Source of the DNA: Rhizobium sp. Root274
Lineage (GTDB): Bacteria > Pseudomonadota > Alphaproteobacteria > Rhizobiales > Rhizobiaceae
NCBI RefSeq assembly: GCF_001429245.1
Contig: NZ_LMJE01000007.1
Location: forward strand, 287,127 to 351,126
Reading direction: 5' to 3'
DNA: 64,000 nt
The notes below the pieces were generated by a model. It ran no database searches. It was not told the origin of the DNA and saw only the letters and a program-made list of their open reading frames with translations. Of this stretch, positions 1-8,891 are shown in pieces; position 1 is the stretch's first letter, and each line of letters opens with the position of its first letter. A program made the translations under genes and the position numbers.

Positions 1-70
1 GCCCGCGCAGGGCCTCGATCCGAGCCTTGCCGTGCTGCGGGGTGGATTTGACGTCGAAGGACTGGAACAT
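1..70 (-). CDS. pepP: Xaa-Pro aminopeptidase (M24 family), N-terminal fragment
   Basis: Only the first 23 codons are in the window, and the gene runs off the left edge. The reading starts MFQSFDVKSTPQHGKAR, which matches what I know of the N-terminus of rhizobial aminopeptidase P, a metallopeptidase that removes N-terminal residues preceding proline. The ATG at 70-68 is preceded on the minus strand by an AGG eight bases upstream. The catalytic pita-bread domain lies outside the window, so the assignment rests on the N-terminus alone. Confidence 0.6.
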   Translation of the reverse strand, partial: MFQSFDVKSTPQHGKARIEALRG

Positions 71-344
71 GAGATGCCTGCGGCTGATGGACGGGATTCT
101 TGTCCGGCCTTATAGCAAGCCCGACCCGCCCTGCCCATCCGCCAGAATTCAACTTCCGGGGATGCCGAAGAAGGCAGTTGCACCCCCATCCATCCGTTAT
201 GCCTAAATTTAAGGCCATCCTCATGTTGCTATGCAGCAATTGCAGGGCTCCCGTGCCACAAGTCCCCTGCCTCAAGGAACCATCCTTGCCTATATTCACC
301 CCATGACGACGCGCCGACCGCGTCGAACCGAAAGGAACCGAGAA

Positions 345-518
345 ATGGCTAAGTCCTTCCTGCGCACCGCCCTCGACAATCTCGTGGAAGCCCGCCAGCG
401 CCGGGCCGATCTCTACGCCACGGGCGCCCTGCTCTCTCTCGACGACGCATCGCTGAAGGCCATGGGCCTGACCCGGGATGAACTGCGTCGCCGTCCGTCG
501 CAGCGTTCGATCATCTGA
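345..518 (+). CDS. DUF1127-like small basic protein (57 aa)
   Basis: A 57-residue Arg-rich protein starting MAKSFLRTALDNLVEARQ. It has the DUF1127 pattern: a basic helix, then a segment resembling L.L.DA.LK.MGL.R.EL.RR. The start at 345 was chosen because AAAGGAAC lies eleven bases upstream; the open frame extends further upstream without another good ribosome site. DUF1127 proteins in Rhizobiaceae are short and mostly uncharacterised; some members from other loci are linked to RNA turnover or phosphate and carbon metabolism. No function can be assigned here. The 274 bases upstream hold only its presumed promoter and that of the divergent aminopeptidase gene. Confidence 0.75.
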   Translation: MAKSFLRTALDNLVEARQRRADLYATGALLSLDDASLKAMGLTRDELRRRPSQRSII

Positions 519-590
519 AATTTTACGATAGCATCCGCTCGAGCGCTCCTCCCACGCTCGCGGACCAAGGCGCGGCACGATGCCGATGCC

Positions 591-621
591 AAAAAGGCGG
601 CTCCTTGCGGGCCGCCTTTTT
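591..621. terminator. Bidirectional rho-independent terminator
   Basis: The hairpin has arms AAAAAGGCGGC and GCCGCCTTTTT around a short loop, with A-runs and T-runs on both sides. It lies between the converging DUF1127-like gene and prmA and could stop transcription from both. Confidence 0.85.
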
Positions 622-656
622 CATGTAGGATAGAAGGACGTACCTGACTCTAGGAG

Positions 657-1541
657 TCAGCCCTTCCCTTGCGTAAAGTGGATCGTCACCCAGCCATTGC
701 GCCAGATGGTACGCACATGCGACAGACCCTGGCTGCTATAGGCGGCAATCACCTTCCAACGCTGGCTCGCCAGAATACCCGACAGGATCACTGAGCCGTT
801 GGGCGCCAGATGTGTCACCAGTTGCGGTGCCATCTTGATCAACGGACGCGCCAGGATATTGGCAATGATGAGATCAAAGGGTCCGTATTCCCGAAAGGCC
901 GTCGAGTGAAAGCCCGGAGCGGTGCGAAAATCGATCGCATCGACCACCTGGTTGCGCCGCGCATTGTCACGCGCGACACGGACGGCAATGGGATCGATGT
1001 CTGTGGCCAGCACCGGGATTTGCCGCAGCTTGCGCACCGCGATGGCAAGCACACCGCTCCCGGTGCCAAGATCGAGTGCATTGCGCACCTTGCGCGACCG
1101 CACCACCGTTTCAATCACCTCCAGGCAGCCCGCCGTCGTGCCATGATGGCCGGTACCGAAGGCTTGGCCGGCATCGATTTCGATGGCGATGTCATGCGGC
1201 TGAACCTTGTCTCGGTCATGCGAGCCATGCACCAAGAAACGCCCCGCCCTGACAGGGGTCAAACCTTCGAGCGACTTGGCGATCCAGTCGATATCGGGAA
1301 TGACCTCCCTTTCGATCGCAAGGTCGGCAAACTCTTCAGCGATGGCGGTTTCGAAGCGTGCGCGAACCGCATCCTCGTCTTCCATCATCAGATAGATCGA
1401 GGCTTCCCAGATATCCGCCTTCTCGTCGACCTCTGTGGTCGCGATGGCGAAATCCTCTTCGCCGAATTCGAAGCCCAGCAGATCGAGGACGCGATTGGCA
1501 TTGACTTCGGTCGTGCTGACAAAAAGGCGGATCTCGCTCAC
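657..1541 (-). CDS. prmA: Ribosomal protein L11 methyltransferase
   Basis: A 294-residue protein, the usual PrmA length (about 293 in E. coli). PrmA trimethylates lysines and the N-terminus of ribosomal protein L11 using S-adenosylmethionine. The N-terminal half is the small substrate-recognition domain. The C-terminal Rossmann domain shows SAM motif I (ALDLGTGSGVLAIAV) and the ANIL motif (LIIANILARPL) typical of this family. It lies beside pepP, an arrangement I associate with rhizobia. The gene ends just before the bidirectional terminator. Confidence 0.95.
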   Translation of the reverse strand: MSEIRLFVSTTEVNANRVLDLLGFEFGEEDFAIATTEVDEKADIWEASIYLMMEDEDAVRARFETAIAEEFADLAIEREVIPDIDWIAKSLEGLTPVRAGRFLVHGSHDRDKVQPHDIAIEIDAGQAFGTGHHGTTAGCLEVIETVVRSRKVRNALDLGTGSGVLAIAVRKLRQIPVLATDIDPIAVRVARDNARRNQVVDAIDFRTAPGFHSTAFREYGPFDLIIANILARPLIKMAPQLVTHLAPNGSVILSGILASQRWKVIAAYSSQGLSHVRTIWRNGWVTIHFTQGKG

Positions 1542-1627
1542 GGCTGTACTTCCTCGGACGTCTGAAGGTCAGGCGTTGCGGTACAACGCAATGGCCGCCA
1601 AGGCAACCGCCGCAGGTGAAGCGCCTA

Positions 1628-2227
1628 TCAGCCCTTCATCAGGTATTCGAGCTTCTTCACGGCCGTATCAGGATTTTCGCCGTAAGCGATCGTACCCTTG
1701 AAGCGTCCTTGGGCGTCCAGCAGGAAGACGGATGCCGTGTGGTCCATGGTGTAGTCGCCATCCGGCTTGCTCTCGTCGAGCGGCACCTTTTTGGCATAGA
1801 CACGGAACCCCTTGATGACCTCGGCAACCTTTGCAGGATCGCCGGCGATACCTTTAACGCGATCGGTGACGTTGGAGATATACTGGCCCAATATCTCCGG
1901 CGTGTCGCGTTCCGGATCAACCGTGACGAAATAGGCCTGCAGGCCCTTGGCCTCCGGATCGACCTTCTTCAGCCAACCGTCGAGTTCGAACAACGTTGTC
2001 GGGCAAACCTCTGGGCAATGGGTAAAGCCGAAGAACAGCGCCGTCGGCTTGCCGCGAAACGCCTGCTCGCTGATCGGCTTGCCATTCTGATCCACAAGCT
2101 GGAACGGCACGCCAAACGGTGCCTCGGCGATCTTGTCGTTTGACTGCGTGACACTGTAGGTCAACCAGCCGAGCGCACCGGCCATGATGATGACGGCAGT
2201 CCACAAGACGATACGAACGGCTTTCAT
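1628..2227 (-). CDS. SCO1/SenC family copper chaperone
   Basis: The protein has 199 residues from the ATG at 2227. That start is preferred over an in-frame TTG at 2236 because GAGG sits ten bases before the ATG. One N-terminal membrane segment (IVLWTAVIIMAGALGWLTY) anchors a periplasmic thioredoxin-fold domain. The copper-binding CxxxC is present (GFTHCPEVCPTT), as is the distal His region (DYTMDHTASVFLLD). SCO1/SenC proteins deliver copper to the CuA centre of cytochrome c oxidase or help redox balance. No oxidase genes are nearby, so the target cannot be named. Confidence 0.93.
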   Translation of the reverse strand: MKAVRIVLWTAVIIMAGALGWLTYSVTQSNDKIAEAPFGVPFQLVDQNGKPISEQAFRGKPTALFFGFTHCPEVCPTTLFELDGWLKKVDPEAKGLQAYFVTVDPERDTPEILGQYISNVTDRVKGIAGDPAKVAEVIKGFRVYAKKVPLDESKPDGDYTMDHTASVFLLDAQGRFKGTIAYGENPDTAVKKLEYLMKG

Positions 2228-2357
2228 GAAGGGCAATCCTCGGCATCAAAAAAGAGTTGCTGAGCCGGATAGGCCTAAGGCCGCGGAAAAGCAATTCAAC
2301 TCGGCGCAACAGACTGCACAGCGCGGATTTGTCACGGCACAGCATGCCTTGGGGACA

Positions 2358-2513
2358 TCAGAAACAATAGGCGAGGCCCGAGTCAACAAGATCGAGAAAG
2401 ATCTCGCCTCCAAAACGCATCCAGCCGAGGAAAATGACGAACGCCATCAGCACCGCGGCAAGCCCAAGGGCAGCCAGGGGAAGAAAACGAGGCCGGTGTT
2501 GCGAGTACATCAT
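2358..2513 (-). CDS. Small single-pass membrane protein, unknown function
   Basis: A 51-residue protein (MMYSQHRPRF...) with a basic N-terminus, one clear membrane helix (LPLAALGLAAVLMAFVIFLGW) and a short acidic tail. The open frame can be extended to 2588, but the extension looks non-coding and overlaps the divergent promoter region. AAGG lies directly before the first of two adjacent ATGs, so the second ATG (2510) may be used. It is transcribed towards the SCO gene, about 130 bases upstream of it, and may share its operon. I do not recognise the family. Confidence 0.55.
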   Translation of the reverse strand: MMYSQHRPRFLPLAALGLAAVLMAFVIFLGWMRFGGEIFLDLVDSGLAYCF

Positions 2514-2648
2514 CCTTAAATCATAACGCATTGCGAGCCGGAAGACACGCCCAATCACCTCCCCACAGGCCAACTTGACGGATATCAAGGAATGGAATCA
2601 GATTTTGCTGCCAGATTGATGGAGCGACCGACGTCTTGGGAGGGACAG

Positions 2649-3440
2649 ATGGACCAGCATATCGTCAGAGACGGCTCATTGCCGAAATTCCGGATCAATC
2701 GGCTGACGCTGGAGGATGTCGTCGCCTCGTTTGCCGACGGATGGCGTGATTTCCGCAGCTACCCTTTCTATGGACTGTTCTTTGGAGCCATCTACGCGCT
2801 CGGCGGGCTCTTCATCGCGGTCATGCTGGCCTATTACCATCTGCCTTGGATGATCATCCCGGTTGCCATCGGCTTCCCGCTGGTCGGCCCTTTCGTAGCG
2901 GTCGGCCTCTATGAAATCAGCCGGCGTCATCAGGCCGGTGAGCCGATCGGGTGGAAAGCTGTTCTCACCGAGGTCTGCCGCCAGCGCGAGCGTCAACTGT
3001 CGTGGATGGCGTTCGTAGTGCTTTTCATCTTCTGGATCTGGATCTACCAGGTTCGCCTGCTGATGGCACTTCTCCTCGGATTCCGCATTCCAGCCACGCT
3101 GAATGCCTTTGTCGATCTCGTACTCTACACCCCCGAGGGCCTGACATTCCTCGCCATCGGAACACTGGTGGGTGCAGTGCTGGCGACCATCCTTTTTACC
3201 GCAACTGTCATCTCGATGCCCCTTCTCCTGGATCACGACCCCGATTTCGTCACCGCCATGCTGACGAGCATGCGAACCGTCATGGAGAACCCGCTACCGA
3301 TGCTCACCTTCGGCTTTGTCATTGCGGTGGCGGCCTTTCTCGCTCTCCTGCCGGCTTTCGCGGGCCTGCTCGTGGTCCTTCCGGTCGCAGGCCACGCGAC
3401 CTGGCATCTTTATCGCCGCGCCATTTCAACCGGCTCATGA
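2649..3440 (+). CDS. DUF2189 domain integral membrane protein
   Basis: A 263-residue protein of the DUF2189 family, whose function is unknown. The start at 2649 follows a strong GGGAGGGAC site; another ATG at 2592 is less well placed. The sequence has about five or six hydrophobic segments, beginning after the conserved DGWRDFRSYPFYGLFFG region, followed by VGPFVAVGLYEISRR and a C-terminal hairpin of membrane helices. It is divergent from the small membrane protein gene. Nothing in the context indicates a substrate. Confidence 0.85.
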   Translation: MDQHIVRDGSLPKFRINRLTLEDVVASFADGWRDFRSYPFYGLFFGAIYALGGLFIAVMLAYYHLPWMIIPVAIGFPLVGPFVAVGLYEISRRHQAGEPIGWKAVLTEVCRQRERQLSWMAFVVLFIFWIWIYQVRLLMALLLGFRIPATLNAFVDLVLYTPEGLTFLAIGTLVGAVLATILFTATVISMPLLLDHDPDFVTAMLTSMRTVMENPLPMLTFGFVIAVAAFLALLPAFAGLLVVLPVAGHATWHLYRRAISTGS

Positions 3441-3491
3441 CAGGCGACCCTATCGGCTCTCAAGGTTGAGTTAAATTAGCGTACGTTTAAC

Positions 3492-3539
3492 TATAATATG
3501 CGAATCTCAGCCCGCGTCGTGGTGGAGACACCACGCGGG
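3492..3539 (+). promoter_or_regulatory. Possible mcp promoter -10 and leader hairpin
   Basis: A perfect TATAAT lies at 3492-3497 in an AT-rich stretch, with no well-spaced -35. Just downstream (3511-3539) is a GC-rich hairpin with arms CCCGCG(TCG)TGGTG and CACCACGCGGG around GAGA. No T-run follows, so it looks more like a 5' leader structure than a terminator. It lies about 90 bases before the chemoreceptor start. Confidence 0.35.
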
Positions 3540-3627
3540 ACATGACTGTCCAACAGGTCCTGCCTGGCTTCGCATGACATCGACACAGCGCGCATCATAG
3601 GCCGCTGGGAGCCTGGGGAGACACAGC

Positions 3628-5595
3628 TTGTTGAATTACATTACGGGTAAGAACCTGTCGGTCAGGCAACGTCTGATGACCTTGGGAGCCGCCGCCGTGC
3701 TCGGCATCGGCTCGATGCTGGCGGTCGGCTGGTACCAGAACGCGCAGCTCAATCTCTCACTGGATCGTGCGATCACAGTCAAGGACGAGGTCGAGAAGGT
3801 CAACGAAATGCGGCTGGCTAATGCCAGGCTCGTTCTGGCGGCCATGGACACGATCATCGATCGGGGCGAAGGCAGCATCCAGCCGGAGCGCCTTGAGATC
3901 ATCAATTCGGCGACCGCAATCCTTGCCGAAGGAAGTGCGACACTGAAAGACATTGCCGCCGAAGCTGGCGCTGCCGGCGAGGTCGCGACCTATGACAAGG
4001 ACCTGCAGGTCGTCACCCAGGCGATCAAGATCGATCTGAAAAACATGGTCGAAACGGGTGCATCGGATGACAAATACGCCGCCATCGACGACGCAATTGA
4101 TGGCGCCGGCGAACGCCTTGGCAGCACGCTCAACAATATCTCGGCGCTCGGCGGCAATATTGTCGAAGAGCGCGTCGCCGAGGCAACGAGCCGCAGTACC
4201 GAAGCCTTGCATGTCCAACTCGTTCTCGGCTCTCTCGCTTTCCTCACCGTGCTCGCTTTGCAATTCATCCACGGCAACTCCATCGCCAACGGTATCCGCG
4301 CCGTTGCCCGCAGCATGCAGCGCATTGTCGACGGCGATTACAACGCAACGATCGAAGGCACGGAACGCGGTGACGAAATCGGCAACATGGCCAAGTCGGC
4401 GGATGTCTTCCGCCTCGCTGCTATCGAAAAGGAGGACCTCGAGGAAAGCACACGCAGCCAGCGCCTTCAGGACGAAGCCGAACGCGAGCGTCGCATGTCG
4501 ACTGCCGAAGCCGATACGCGCGCCCTGAAGCTCGCCGTGGACGCACTCGGCAAAGGTTTGAAAAACCTGTCCGAAGGAGACCTCTCGGCCGAGATCACCG
4601 TGACCTTCCCGGCCGACCTCGAACGGCTGCGGCACGATTTCAACGAGGTCGCGACCAACCTCAAGACGGTCATGACGGAGATTGCCAGCAACAGCAGTTC
4701 GATCCACGCCAACAGCCAGCAGATGCGCAGCGCGGCGGACGACCTCGCCCGCCGAACCGAACAGCAGGCAGCATCGCTGGAAGAAACCTCGGCTGCGCTG
4801 TCCGAAATTACCCAGACCGTCAAAACCTCGACCGAACGCGCCGAGGAAGCAAGCCATATGGTCGACAACGCCAAGGACTACGCGGAGAAGTCCGGCGCGG
4901 TGGTCAACGATGCCATGGCGGCAATGAACCGGATCGAGGATGCCACCGGCGAAATCGGCAAGATCATCAATGTGATCGATGAAATCGCCTTCCAGACCAA
5001 CCTTTTGGCCCTCAATGCCGGCGTCGAGGCTGCCCGTGCCGGTGATGCCGGCAAGGGCTTCGCGGTCGTTGCTCAGGAAGTCCGTGCGCTGGCCGGTCGT
5101 GCCGCCGAAGCGGCGCGTAACATCAAGACGCTTGTCTCCCGCTCCAGCGAGGAGGTGCGCAGCGGCGTCGATCTCGTGACGGCAACCGGGGAGGCCCTCC
5201 ACCGGATTGGCGAAGATGTTTTACGAATTAATGAGCACGTTAAGGCAATCGTTACCAGCGCGCGTGAACAATCAGTTGGACTGAGCGAGATTAATTCGGC
5301 CGTCGGACAGATGGACCAGGTCACGCAACAGAATGCGGCGATGGTGGAGCAGACCAACGCGGCATCCCATACCCTGGCCAGCGACGCAGAAAACCTGTCG
5401 CGCCTGGTCGGCCAGTTCAAGATGAACTTGGACCACACTGCTCATGCACATGCTTCGGAGCCGGCCGCCGCCGCTGCTCCCGCAAGACCCTCTCCCGCGC
5501 GTGCCCTGATCAAAAAGGTAGCCGGGACATTCAACCGAACGGCCTCGGCATCCGCGAGCGGTGCCGCTGCAAAAGAACACTGGGAAGAGTTCTAA
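3628..5595 (+). CDS. Methyl-accepting chemotaxis protein
   Basis: A 655-residue transmembrane chemoreceptor. The start is a TTG at 3628, seven bases after GGGGAG; no ATG is suitable. TM1 is at about residues 17-36, followed by a helical periplasmic domain, TM2 at about 196-216, HAMP at about 218-270, and a long coiled-coil signalling domain. The hairpin tip carries the highly conserved [19 protein letters not shown] and [16 protein letters not shown] segments, which bind CheA and CheW. The C-terminus ends in HWEEF, resembling the NWETF pentapeptide that tethers CheR and CheB in enteric receptors, so it is probably adaptation-competent. The ligand is unknown. cheW starts one base after its stop. 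Confidence 0.96.
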   Translation: MLNYITGKNLSVRQRLMTLGAAAVLGIGSMLAVGWYQNAQLNLSLDRAITVKDEVEKVNEMRLANARLVLAAMDTIIDRGEGSIQPERLEIINSATAILAEGSATLKDIAAEAGAAGEVATYDKDLQVVTQAIKIDLKNMVETGASDDKYAAIDDAIDGAGERLGSTLNNISALGGNIVEERVAEATSRSTEALHVQLVLGSLAFLTVLALQFIHGNSIANGIRAVARSMQRIVDGDYNATIEGTERGDEIGNMAKSADVFRLAAIEKEDLEESTRSQRLQDEAERERRMSTAEADTRALKLAVDALGKGLKNLSEGDLSAEITVTFPADLERLRHDFNEVATNLKTVMTEIASNSSSIHANSQQMRSAADDLARRTEQQAASLEETSAALSEITQTVKTSTERAEEASHMVDNAKDYAEKSGAVVNDAMAAMNRIEDATGEIGKIINVIDEIAFQTNLLALNAGVEAARAGDAGKGFAVVAQEVRALAGRAAEAARNIKTLVSRSSEEVRSGVDLVTATGEALHRIGEDVLRINEHVKAIVTSAREQSVGLSEINSAVGQMDQVTQQNAAMVEQTNAASHTLASDAENLSRLVGQFKMNLDHTAHAHASEPAAAAAPARPSPARALIKKVAGTFNRTASASASGAAAKEHWEEF

Positions 5596-5596
5596 G

Positions 5597-6061
5597 ATGA
5601 GCAATGCTATCAAACAGTCGGGTGCGTATCTCGAAATCGTATCCTTCCATCTCGGCGATCAGGAATTCTGCATCGACATCATGGCGATCCGGGAAATCCG
5701 CGGCTGGGCGCCGGTGACCCCGATGCCGCACACGCCGCCTTACGTGCTCGGTCTGATCAACCTGCGCGGCGCCGTTATTCCGGTCATCGACATGGCCTGC
5801 CGTCTGGGCATGAAAATGACCGAACCGTCGGAACGCGCCGCCATCATCGTGACCGATATCGCCGGCAAGCTGGTGGGGCTTCTGGTCGAGCAGGTCTCCG
5901 ACATGATGACCATCCGCTCGGAAGACCTGCAGCCGGCACCGGAAATCATTCCGGAAGCCCAGCGCGCCTTCTGCCGCGGGATCGTTGCCCTCGAGAAGTC
6001 GATGGTCTGCTTCCTCAACCTCGACACCGTGATCGCCGACGAACTGGCTCAGGCCGCCTGA
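5597..6061 (+). CDS. cheW: Chemotaxis coupling protein CheW
   Basis: A 154-residue CheW. It joins chemoreceptors to the CheA kinase. The start at 5597 follows GGGAAGAG and begins one base after the chemoreceptor stop codon, so the two are co-transcribed and probably translationally coupled. The single CheW domain is recognisable from EFCIDIMAIREIRGW, PYVLGLINLRGAVIPVIDM and the VGLLVEQVSDM segment. No cheA, cheY or cheR is in the window, so this receptor-coupler pair must use a signalling cluster elsewhere. Confidence 0.96.
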   Translation: MSNAIKQSGAYLEIVSFHLGDQEFCIDIMAIREIRGWAPVTPMPHTPPYVLGLINLRGAVIPVIDMACRLGMKMTEPSERAAIIVTDIAGKLVGLLVEQVSDMMTIRSEDLQPAPEIIPEAQRAFCRGIVALEKSMVCFLNLDTVIADELAQAA

Positions 6062-6202
6062 GCCGACTGCTCTTCCCGAGACAAGCGTGGCGTCGCCGCG
6101 CGGCCCCTAAAAGCTCGCAACGCGATTGGCCCATAGCCGATCGCCTCTTTAGCTGTGTCTGGTGCTCACACTTTAGTTATCGCAAGCAGTGGTTTGTTTG
6201 AT

Positions 6203-6227
6203 GGAACTGCTCGCGGGCCGGCACGTT
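6203..6227 (+). promoter_or_regulatory. Candidate EcfG (general stress) promoter
   Basis: GGAAC at 6203-6207, sixteen bases, then CGTT at 6224-6227. This matches the GGAAC-N16/17-CGTT consensus of alphaproteobacterial EcfG/RpoE2 sigma factors. It points at the exported protein gene starting at 6283 and would give a leader of about 50 bases. Confidence 0.6.
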
Positions 6228-6282
6228 TCCCCTAAGCTTCCGACGAAGGGAAGTTTCTACAAAGAAAACAAGGAGAAACACC

Positions 6283-6639
6283 ATGAATTCTGCTGTAAAG
6301 CTCGCTCTCGCCGGTGCCATGACCATCGCGTCCGCCTCGGGCGCCGCACTGGCTCAGACCACGGATCCGATGGTCGACACCACGGCGACGACGGCCTCGA
6401 CAATGAGTGACGACGTCACCGTCGTTTTGATGACCAGTCTCAATGACGAAAGCACCCGCGAGAAGTTCACCAAGATCCAGCGGCTTTCCAAGAGCGAAAC
6501 GGCCATGGCGGAAGCCCAGGCTGAGCTCCAGAAGGACCCTGGTCTGACTGCCGCACTGACGGCTCAGAACGTCCAGCTCGAGAATGTGGTTCTCGTGGAG
6601 ACCGCTGCGAACGGCGGAAAGACGGTTTACCTCAAGTAA
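6283..6639 (+). CDS. Exported small protein, unknown function
   Basis: A 118-residue protein with a clear signal peptide (cleavage probably after ALA at residue 24). It then has a Thr/Asp-rich stretch and a mixed charged domain ending in VVLVETAANGGKTVYLK. AAGGAG lies eight bases before the ATG. It has its own terminator and a candidate EcfG promoter, so it is probably a single-gene unit induced by stress and acting in the periplasm. I do not recognise the family. Confidence 0.8.
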   Translation: MNSAVKLALAGAMTIASASGAALAQTTDPMVDTTATTASTMSDDVTVVLMTSLNDESTREKFTKIQRLSKSETAMAEAQAELQKDPGLTAALTAQNVQLENVVLVETAANGGKTVYLK

Positions 6640-6663
6640 TCCACCGTCTGTAGACCAATAAAC

Positions 6664-6694
6664 AACGCCCTGGAACCTATGGTCCCAGGGCGTT
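6664..6694 (+). terminator. Rho-independent terminator
   Basis: The hairpin has arms AACGCCCTGG and CCAGGGCGTT, followed by TTCT. It lies 25 bases after the exported protein gene and before the converging creA. Confidence 0.85.
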
Positions 6695-6741
6695 TTCTAT
6701 TGAAGCACATCATAAAACTTCCTAGGGCCGAAAAGCTCGGA

Positions 6742-7227
6742 TCACTTCGGCTTGCCGTCAGCCCAGATGACGTTCTGGTTGAACAAGGGCACCGTGGAGA
6801 TCGACATCTTGGCCGAGCCCTCCACCACCTGGCGTGAATGCGCCAGATAGATCAGCGTATCATTCGACTTGTCGTAGATCCGGTTGACGACAAGAGACTT
6901 CCAGATGATCGAACGCCCCTCGCGAAACACCTCCTCGCCCTCTTCCGACAGATCGATCTTGCCGATCTCGATCGGCCCCGTCTGGCGGCAGGCGATGGAA
7001 TTGTTCGACGGATCCTCAAACCAGTTGCCCTTGCTCAGACGGTCGATGATCGAACGGTCGAAATAGGTCACGTGGCAGGTGACGCCCTTCACCTCAGGAT
7101 CGGTGACGGCCTCGACGACGATGTCATTGCCGACCCAGTCGACACCGACCTTTCCGACGACTTCCGCGAGAGCGGGGGCCGCGATGCCGGCGGCAAGGGC
7201 AGCGATGATGAACAGTCGACGAGACAT
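6742..7227 (-). CDS. creA: CreA family periplasmic protein
   Basis: A 161-residue protein with a signal peptide (MSRRLFIIAALAAGIAAPALA) and the CreA family core, recognisable from VTCHVTYFDRSIIDRL and NWFEDPSNNSIACRQTGP. E. coli CreA is 157 residues and its role is unclear. It lies beside creBCD in enterics, but here it stands alone. The start is well supported by AAAGGAG ten bases before the ATG. Confidence 0.92.
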   Translation of the reverse strand: MSRRLFIIAALAAGIAAPALAEVVGKVGVDWVGNDIVVEAVTDPEVKGVTCHVTYFDRSIIDRLSKGNWFEDPSNNSIACRQTGPIEIGKIDLSEEGEEVFREGRSIIWKSLVVNRIYDKSNDTLIYLAHSRQVVEGSAKMSISTVPLFNQNVIWADGKPK

Positions 7228-7272
7228 GGCCTCACTCCTTTGTGATCGATGACCTCTAGATAAGCCGCCGCA

Positions 7273-7917
7273 TCAGCCTTGCAAGGCGACAGCCGTCCGC
7301 TTCGGCTTCCGGGCAAAGGAACAGGCGTCATAACCACCGCGATGGATCCGGCCAGGATTGAGCGCGAGACGGCTCGCGAGATCAATGAGACCCGTCGCCC
7401 CCGCTTCCGCTGCCATCGCCAGACAGGCCTCTGCACAGATTCGCGCGTCTTCCGCAGCATTGTGGTGCTGAAACGAGAGCCCCAGATGCGCCGCCAGCAC
7501 ATTCAACCGGTGCGAACCGAGGTCCGGCCAGTGACGCTGGGCGAGCTTGACGCTGCACAGATAGGAAAATTCCGGATAGGCCATTCCATAGAGATCAAGA
7601 CTGGCGCGGATCACCGAAAAGTCGAACGCGGCGTTGTGAGCGACCAGTATTGCGCCTTCGAAATCCCCCAGGAACTCCGAGATCACATCGGGAAATTCCG
7701 GCGCGTAGGCGACGTGTTCGGGCCTGATGCCGTGTATGGCGGTGTTGAACGGCGAAAATCTGTTGCCCGGGGGCCGGATCAGCCGCTCCTCGACCCGCAC
7801 CACCACGCCGTTCTCGATAAAGGCGAGGCCGATAGAGCAGGCGCTTGCGCGTGCCTCCGTGGCAGTTTCGAAATCGATGGCGATCGCACGCTCGGCGAAA
7901 GGTGTTATGGTGAACAT
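7273..7917 (-). CDS. DEDDh 3'-5' exonuclease (RNase T / Pol III epsilon-like)
   Basis: A 214-residue exonuclease from the ATG at 7917; the frame upstream of this looks non-coding. The DEDDh catalytic set is visible: D15 and E17 (AIDFETAT), D99 (LVAHNAAFDF), and H152 with D157 (HHNAAEDARI). Such stand-alone proteins trim DNA or RNA 3' ends, but the fold alone does not give the substrate. There is no polymerase subunit nearby, so it is not assigned as dnaQ. It ends 45 bases upstream of creA on the same strand. Confidence 0.88.
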   Translation of the reverse strand: MFTITPFAERAIAIDFETATEARASACSIGLAFIENGVVVRVEERLIRPPGNRFSPFNTAIHGIRPEHVAYAPEFPDVISEFLGDFEGAILVAHNAAFDFSVIRASLDLYGMAYPEFSYLCSVKLAQRHWPDLGSHRLNVLAAHLGLSFQHHNAAEDARICAEACLAMAAEAGATGLIDLASRLALNPGRIHRGGYDACSFARKPKRTAVALQG

Positions 7918-8177
7918 GCAATGGGCATAGACCGAGGAGAAGATTCGAGCAACCGCTCCGACCACCACCCTTGACAGGCAGACATTCTGCCAGCACCTTT
8001 TGCCTATGACGTTTGCACCCTCGGCCCTTCTCATGACCATGCTCACCGTCGTCCTGTTCCAGGGCGCTGGGCGTGTCTCGATGGCCTGATCGGTCGCAAG
8101 TCATTCCCCGGCAACCCTGCGAGACAGCCGGGGTTGCAGGACAAACCGGCTCTCTCCCTCGATCGAAATGAGAGCCC

Positions 8178-8714
8178 ATGCAACAGTTGACCAAGCCTGC
8201 CCCTGTTTCGTCCGCCTCGTCCTGGCCGGAAGGCCTCGTCATCCGCCCCTCCACGCCGGCAGACGCTCAGCAGATCGCCGACTTCCACAATCTGCCTGGC
8301 TACCGTGCCGGCACCCTGCGGCTGCCCTACCAGCCAGCGGAAGACGTCCGAAAAACCCTTGAGCAGCCACGCGGCGAAGCCATCTCTCTTGTCGCCGTGA
8401 TGGACGAGATAATCGTCGGAGATATCGGCCTCGTCAGGGCGACCGGACGCCGCGCTCATGCGGCCACGGTCGGAATGGGCGTTCACGACGCCTACCAGCG
8501 CCGCGGCATCGGCCGCGCTCTGCTCGGCGAGATCGTCGCGATCGCCGATGATTGGCTCGACCTGCGCCGCCTTGAGCTTGCCGTCTTCTGCGACAACAAG
8601 GCCGCAATCGGCCTCTACCAGTCCTTCGGATTCGAAACGGAAGGCGTCTACCGGTCCTACGCCTTCCGGTCCGGCGCTTATGTCGATGCCTTCGCGATGG
8701 CACGCCTGCGGTGA
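8178..8714 (+). CDS. GNAT family N-acetyltransferase
   Basis: A 178-residue protein with one GNAT fold. The acetyl-CoA binding region is V-x-D-x-x-Q-R-R-G-I-G-x-A-L (GVHDAYQRRGIGRALL), followed by the usual DNKAAIGLYQSFGFETEGVYR segment. The N-terminal 20 residues are extra. The substrate cannot be told from sequence; candidates are amino groups of proteins or small molecules. It is divergent from the exonuclease gene. The ribosome site is weak (GAGAG). Confidence 0.9.
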   Translation: MQQLTKPAPVSSASSWPEGLVIRPSTPADAQQIADFHNLPGYRAGTLRLPYQPAEDVRKTLEQPRGEAISLVAVMDEIIVGDIGLVRATGRRAHAATVGMGVHDAYQRRGIGRALLGEIVAIADDWLDLRRLELAVFCDNKAAIGLYQSFGFETEGVYRSYAFRSGAYVDAFAMARLR

Positions 8715-8891
8715 GTGAGATGAAATCGGCGTCTGGCGTGATTGCGCCGGCGCCTTCACCATGTCCCGCCTTTTCACCCCGGCCCCCTGTACTTTTGCGG
8801 AGGTTCCGGGTAGGAACGGCGCCAACATACCCGCACTCGGCGGGCGCGGTGCCTGTGCCCGCACCATCCATCACTTTCGAAAGACAAATGC

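Noticed and set aside
3511-3539. Hairpin as terminator of the DUF2189 gene
   Set aside because: No T-run follows the stem, and a TATAAT lies just before it, so it is better seen as part of the chemoreceptor leader.
3757-5202. A 481-codon minus-strand frame opposite the chemoreceptor gene
   Set aside because: It is a shadow of the chemoreceptor coding sequence with no plausible start or domain.
7273-7917. Assignment as dnaQ (Pol III epsilon)
   Set aside because: The DEDDh fold fits, but the context and the short C-terminus lacking a polymerase-binding tail do not support a replisome subunit.
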